Part shown: one piece after another, positions 5,773 through 8,187 of the stretch | Layout of the letters: every line of letters starts with the position of its first letter | Numbering within the stretch: position 1 is the first letter of the stretch | NCBI GenBank assembly: GCA_002429165.1 | Contig: DIYV01000064.1 | Location: 597 to 8,783 of the forward strand | Reading direction: 5' to 3' | DNA length: 8,187 nt | DNA from: Gallionella sp. UBA6045 | Lineage (GTDB): Bacteria > Pseudomonadota > Gammaproteobacteria > Burkholderiales > Gallionellaceae | The notes under the pieces: model-generated | Database searches by the model: none | Told to the model about the DNA's origin: nothing | Seen by the model: only the letters and a program-made list of their open reading frames with translations | Translations under genes and position numbers: made by a program

Positions 5773-6362
5773 TGACACTGCACTCTTCCCCGGCGCGTCA
5801 CATTATGCTGCTCGCAGCCCTGATGCTGGTACCTGCCATCAGTCAAGCCGCTGACTGGGATATTGACCAACTCATGCATGTCTTGGCGCAAACCCGTTCC
5901 GATCATGCCAGCTTTGTCGAGACAAAATCCATTGCCATGCTCGATAAGCCATTGAAATCCTCAGGCGAGTTGTTCTACATCGCACCTGACCATCTGGAAA
6001 AGCGCACGCTCAAACCGAAACCTGAATCCATGACGGTGGATGGCGACACCCTGTTAATCGAGCGTGGTCACCAGAAACATCAACTCCAATTGCAGGATTA
6101 CCCGGAATTGGCGGCTTTCATTGACAGCGTCCGTGGCACGCTGGCGGGGGAACGCCGTGCTCTGGAACGCAATTACCGTTTGAGTCTGGATGGCAAAGCC
6201 GAACACTGGACACTACAACTTCTGCCCGTGAATAAAAAAATGCAGGCGGTGGTAAAACGCATCCTCATTTCGGGAGTGGAAAATACAGTGCGCAGTATCG
6301 AAATCACACAGACCGATGGCGACAGTTCGTTGATGCTCATCGAAAAAATGGCCACGCCGTGA
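5769..6362 (+). CDS. LolA-like periplasmic carrier protein of the aryl polyene cluster
   Basis: A 197-residue secreted protein related to the outer-membrane lipoprotein carrier LolA (COG2834-like). Residues 1-27 form a signal peptide: R10-H11, a hydrophobic core MLLAALMLVPAI, and AISQA before the cut at 27/28. The mature part follows the LolA pattern, with F49-V-E-T-K-S as the first strand, S-S-G-E-L-F-Y-I-A-P-D-H-L-E-K-R near 64-79, and a D-G-D-T-L motif near 91-95. LolA proteins ferry lipidated cargo across the periplasm in a greasy half-barrel. Here the cargo is inferred to be the polyene lipid, passed on together with the adjacent MMPL exporter. Two ATG codons occur in tandem (5769, 5772); the first overlaps the acyltransferase stop. 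The end overlaps the exporter's GTG start by four bases (GTGA). Ammonia-lyase and thioesterase genes, often found before this gene, are missing. Confidence 0.85.
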   Translation: MMTLHSSPARHIMLLAALMLVPAISQAADWDIDQLMHVLAQTRSDHASFVETKSIAMLDKPLKSSGELFYIAPDHLEKRTLKPKPESMTVDGDTLLIERGHQKHQLQLQDYPELAAFIDSVRGTLAGERRALERNYRLSLDGKAEHWTLQLLPVNKKMQAVVKRILISGVENTVRSIEITQTDGDSSLMLIEKMATP

Positions 6363-8187
6363 AACCAACGAGACATGGCAGGACAGCTGTAGCCTTGTGG
6401 TTGTCGTTTATCACAGCCTGCATCATCATCTCCAGCCGCAGCCATTTCACTGCGGATTTATCGGCATTTTTGCCACGCAACCCCACCCAGTCACAGCAAT
6501 TGCTGTTGGAACAGATACGCGACGGACTGGCTTCACGTCTGATTCTGGTGGATATTGAAGGTGCTGATGCGCCCATCCGCGCCGCGCTTTCCAAACAAAT
6601 CGCCCGGCGCCTGCGCGCTGATCCTGCTTTTGTCAGCGTCAATAATGGCGAACCCGTCAACGCCGAACGGGACCGGGCTTTCCTGTTCAACAATCGCTAT
6701 CTGCTAAGCCCGGAAGTGACGCCGGCACGTTTTGGCGTGGACGGCCTGCACGCTGCCTTGAGCGACAGTATCGACCTGCTCGCCTCGCCTGCCGGTCTGC
6801 TGGTGAAATCGCTGCTGCCACGCGACCCGACCGGCGAAATGGTGCAATTACTTGACCAGATGGATAACGGAACCCATCCAAAGTTAGTTGATGGCGCATG
6901 GGCATCAAAGGACGGTTCGCGTGCCTTGATGCTGATACAAACGCGCGCTTCTGGCTCTGATACCAATGCACAGCAACATGCCATGACCGCCATCCGGCAA
7001 GCGTTTGACACCGGCACACCCTCTGCAGCCAGATTGCTGATGACTGGTCCCGGCGTGTTTTCGGTCACTTCGCGCAACACCATCCAGAGTCAAGTCACCC
7101 GCCTGTCAATCATCAGCATAGTGCTCATCGCAACGCTGTTGCTGCTGGTATATCGCTCCTTCACCGCACTGACATTAAGTTTCTTGCCCGTTATCAGTGG
7201 CGCGCTGGCAGGCATTGCAGCAGTCAGTCTGGGCTTTGGGGCAGTACATGGCATTACCCTGGGATTTGGCACCGCACTGATCGGCGAGGCCGTGGACTAT
7301 TCAATCTATCTGTTTGTGCAATCGGAGCAGGGTGGTTCAGAAAAGCAGAACTGGATCCGACGCTTCTGGCCTACCGTCCGTCTCGGTGTGCTGACTTCTA
7401 TATTCGGGTTTGCTTCGCTGCTGCTGTCCAGTTTTCCCGGTCTGGCACAACTCGGTCTGTATTCGATTGCCGGCCTGATTGCCGCCGCAATGGTGACTCG
7501 CTTCGTCTTGCCTCATCTGCTGCCGGCGAACTTTCACATTCATGATGTATCGGCTACCGGCCAGGTCCTCTCCGGTCTGGTGCAGCGTGCAGCAAAACTG
7601 CGATGGGCGGCAACATTGCTGCTGCTGGCGGCCTGTGCCATCCTAATCATAAACCGCACCCATTTGTGGAATGACAAAATATCCTCATTGAGTCCGGTGT
7701 CACAAGCCGATGTAGCACTGGATGCCAGTCTGCGCGCCGACATGGGAGCATCTGACGTGCGTTATCTGGTGGTGGTGTCCGGCGAGAGTCAGGAGTCCGT
7801 ATTGCAGTCTACCGAACGAGTAGCCAGAATACTGCAAGCGCAAGTCGATCAGGGTGAACTCGCCGGATTTGAAAGCCCCAGTCGATATCTGCCCAGTCAA
7901 GCTACGCAGCGCGCCCGTCTGGCCAGTTTTCCCGACTCTGCGGTGCTGGCATCTCGCCTTGCACAAGCCGTTCAGGGATTGCCGGTGCGTGCGCAACTGT
8001 TTGCGCCGTTCCTTGCCGATATCGCGGCCGCTCGCCACCAGCCATTGCTGAAAGCTGCCGATCTTGAAAACACTTCAATGGCCATGGCGGTGGATGCGCT
8101 GCTCATTCAACAAAAAAATCACTGGAGTGCCCTGTTGCCGCTTACCGCACCTGAGGGTGGCAGCATCAACGCCAGTCGAATACGTGC
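6359..8187 (+). CDS. MMPL/RND-family exporter of the aryl polyene cluster, 3' end missing
   Basis: The reading frame is open from GTG 6359 through the right edge (609 codons seen); family members are usually near 770-800 residues, so about a fifth is missing. It is a COG4258-type RND exporter, placed after the LolA-like gene as in other APE clusters. The first membrane helix lies at 9-25, followed by a large periplasmic domain (about 27-245) opening with F-T-A-D-L-S-A-F-L-P. Five helices follow at about 248-266, 270-292, 297-320, 340-358 and 364-386, then the first helix of the second half at 413-431 and the start of a second periplasmic domain with the matching NDKISSLSP. Helix 4 carries G-E-A-V-D313-Y314, the acidic-tyrosine pair expected for proton coupling. 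The likely role is moving the polyene lipid out of the inner membrane. GTG is preferred because it shares GTGA with the previous stop and leaves a full first helix. Confidence 0.9.
   Translation, partial: MKPTRHGRTAVALWLSFITACIIISSRSHFTADLSAFLPRNPTQSQQLLLEQIRDGLASRLILVDIEGADAPIRAALSKQIARRLRADPAFVSVNNGEPVNAERDRAFLFNNRYLLSPEVTPARFGVDGLHAALSDSIDLLASPAGLLVKSLLPRDPTGEMVQLLDQMDNGTHPKLVDGAWASKDGSRALMLIQTRASGSDTNAQQHAMTAIRQAFDTGTPSAARLLMTGPGVFSVTSRNTIQSQVTRLSIISIVLIATLLLLVYRSFTALTLSFLPVISGALAGIAAVSLGFGAVHGITLGFGTALIGEAVDYSIYLFVQSEQGGSEKQNWIRRFWPTVRLGVLTSIFGFASLLLSSFPGLAQLGLYSIAGLIAAAMVTRFVLPHLLPANFHIHDVSATGQVLSGLVQRAAKLRWAATLLLLAACAILIINRTHLWNDKISSLSPVSQADVALDASLRADMGASDVRYLVVVSGESQESVLQSTERVARILQAQVDQGELAGFESPSRYLPSQATQRARLASFPDSAVLASRLAQAVQGLPVRAQLFAPFLADIAAARHQPLLKAADLENTSMAMAVDALLIQQKNHWSALLPLTAPEGGSINASRIR

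Noticed and set aside
6687..7093. Several minus-strand open frames inside the exporter gene
   Set aside because: They lie antisense to an uninterrupted 609-codon exporter frame with clear helices and motifs, and their translations show no domain.

Overview
The window looks like chromosomal DNA of a Gram-negative proteobacterium, most likely a beta- or gammaproteobacterium; this is an inference from gene content and moderate base composition. It encodes a cytochrome b561, two YceI-family envelope proteins, a LolA-like periplasmic protein, an RND/MMPL exporter, and the core of an aryl polyene (APE)-type pigment gene cluster. No rRNA, tRNA, CRISPR array, integrase or insertion sequence was found.

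Left part (1-2030). After an AT-rich edge region with no secure gene (1-168), a leftward two-gene unit encodes a cytochrome b561 membrane protein (718-1278) and a secreted YceI-like protein (169-717, TTG start placed directly against the cytochrome stop codon). This is the same pairing as yceJ-yceI of E. coli. Facing away from it is a second YceI-family protein, a predicted lipoprotein (1248-2030). Its only usable upstream start codon lies inside the cytochrome gene, so the two genes overlap head to head. A perfect 13-base inverted repeat (1232-1244 / 1312-1324) flanks this overlap.

Middle (2031-2269). An AT-rich, gene-free stretch carries three dyad symmetries and a weak promoter-like sequence. 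It is the only obvious control region for the rightward operon.

Right part (2270-8187). Seven co-directional genes sit almost end to end: acyl carrier protein, COG4648-type membrane protein, acyl-AMP ligase (ApeH-like), hotdog dehydratase (ApeI-like), HtrB/LpxL-like acyltransferase, LolA-like protein and MMPL exporter (cut by the right edge). Five of the six junctions overlap by 1 or 4 bases, and none of the seven starts has a clear Shine-Dalgarno sequence, which suggests translational coupling. The gene order matches the first half of known APE clusters. The ligase would activate an aryl acid and load it on a carrier protein. Ketosynthase and ketoreductase, not in the window, would extend it, and the dehydratase would create the conjugated double bonds. 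The acyltransferase would move the polyene to a lipid, and the LolA-like protein with the MMPL exporter would carry it towards the outer membrane. Ketosynthases, ketoreductase and the second dehydratase are expected beyond the right edge. Compared with the enterobacterial layout, this version has one carrier protein instead of two, no glycosyltransferase domain on the acyltransferase, and no ammonia-lyase or thioesterase genes before the LolA-like gene.
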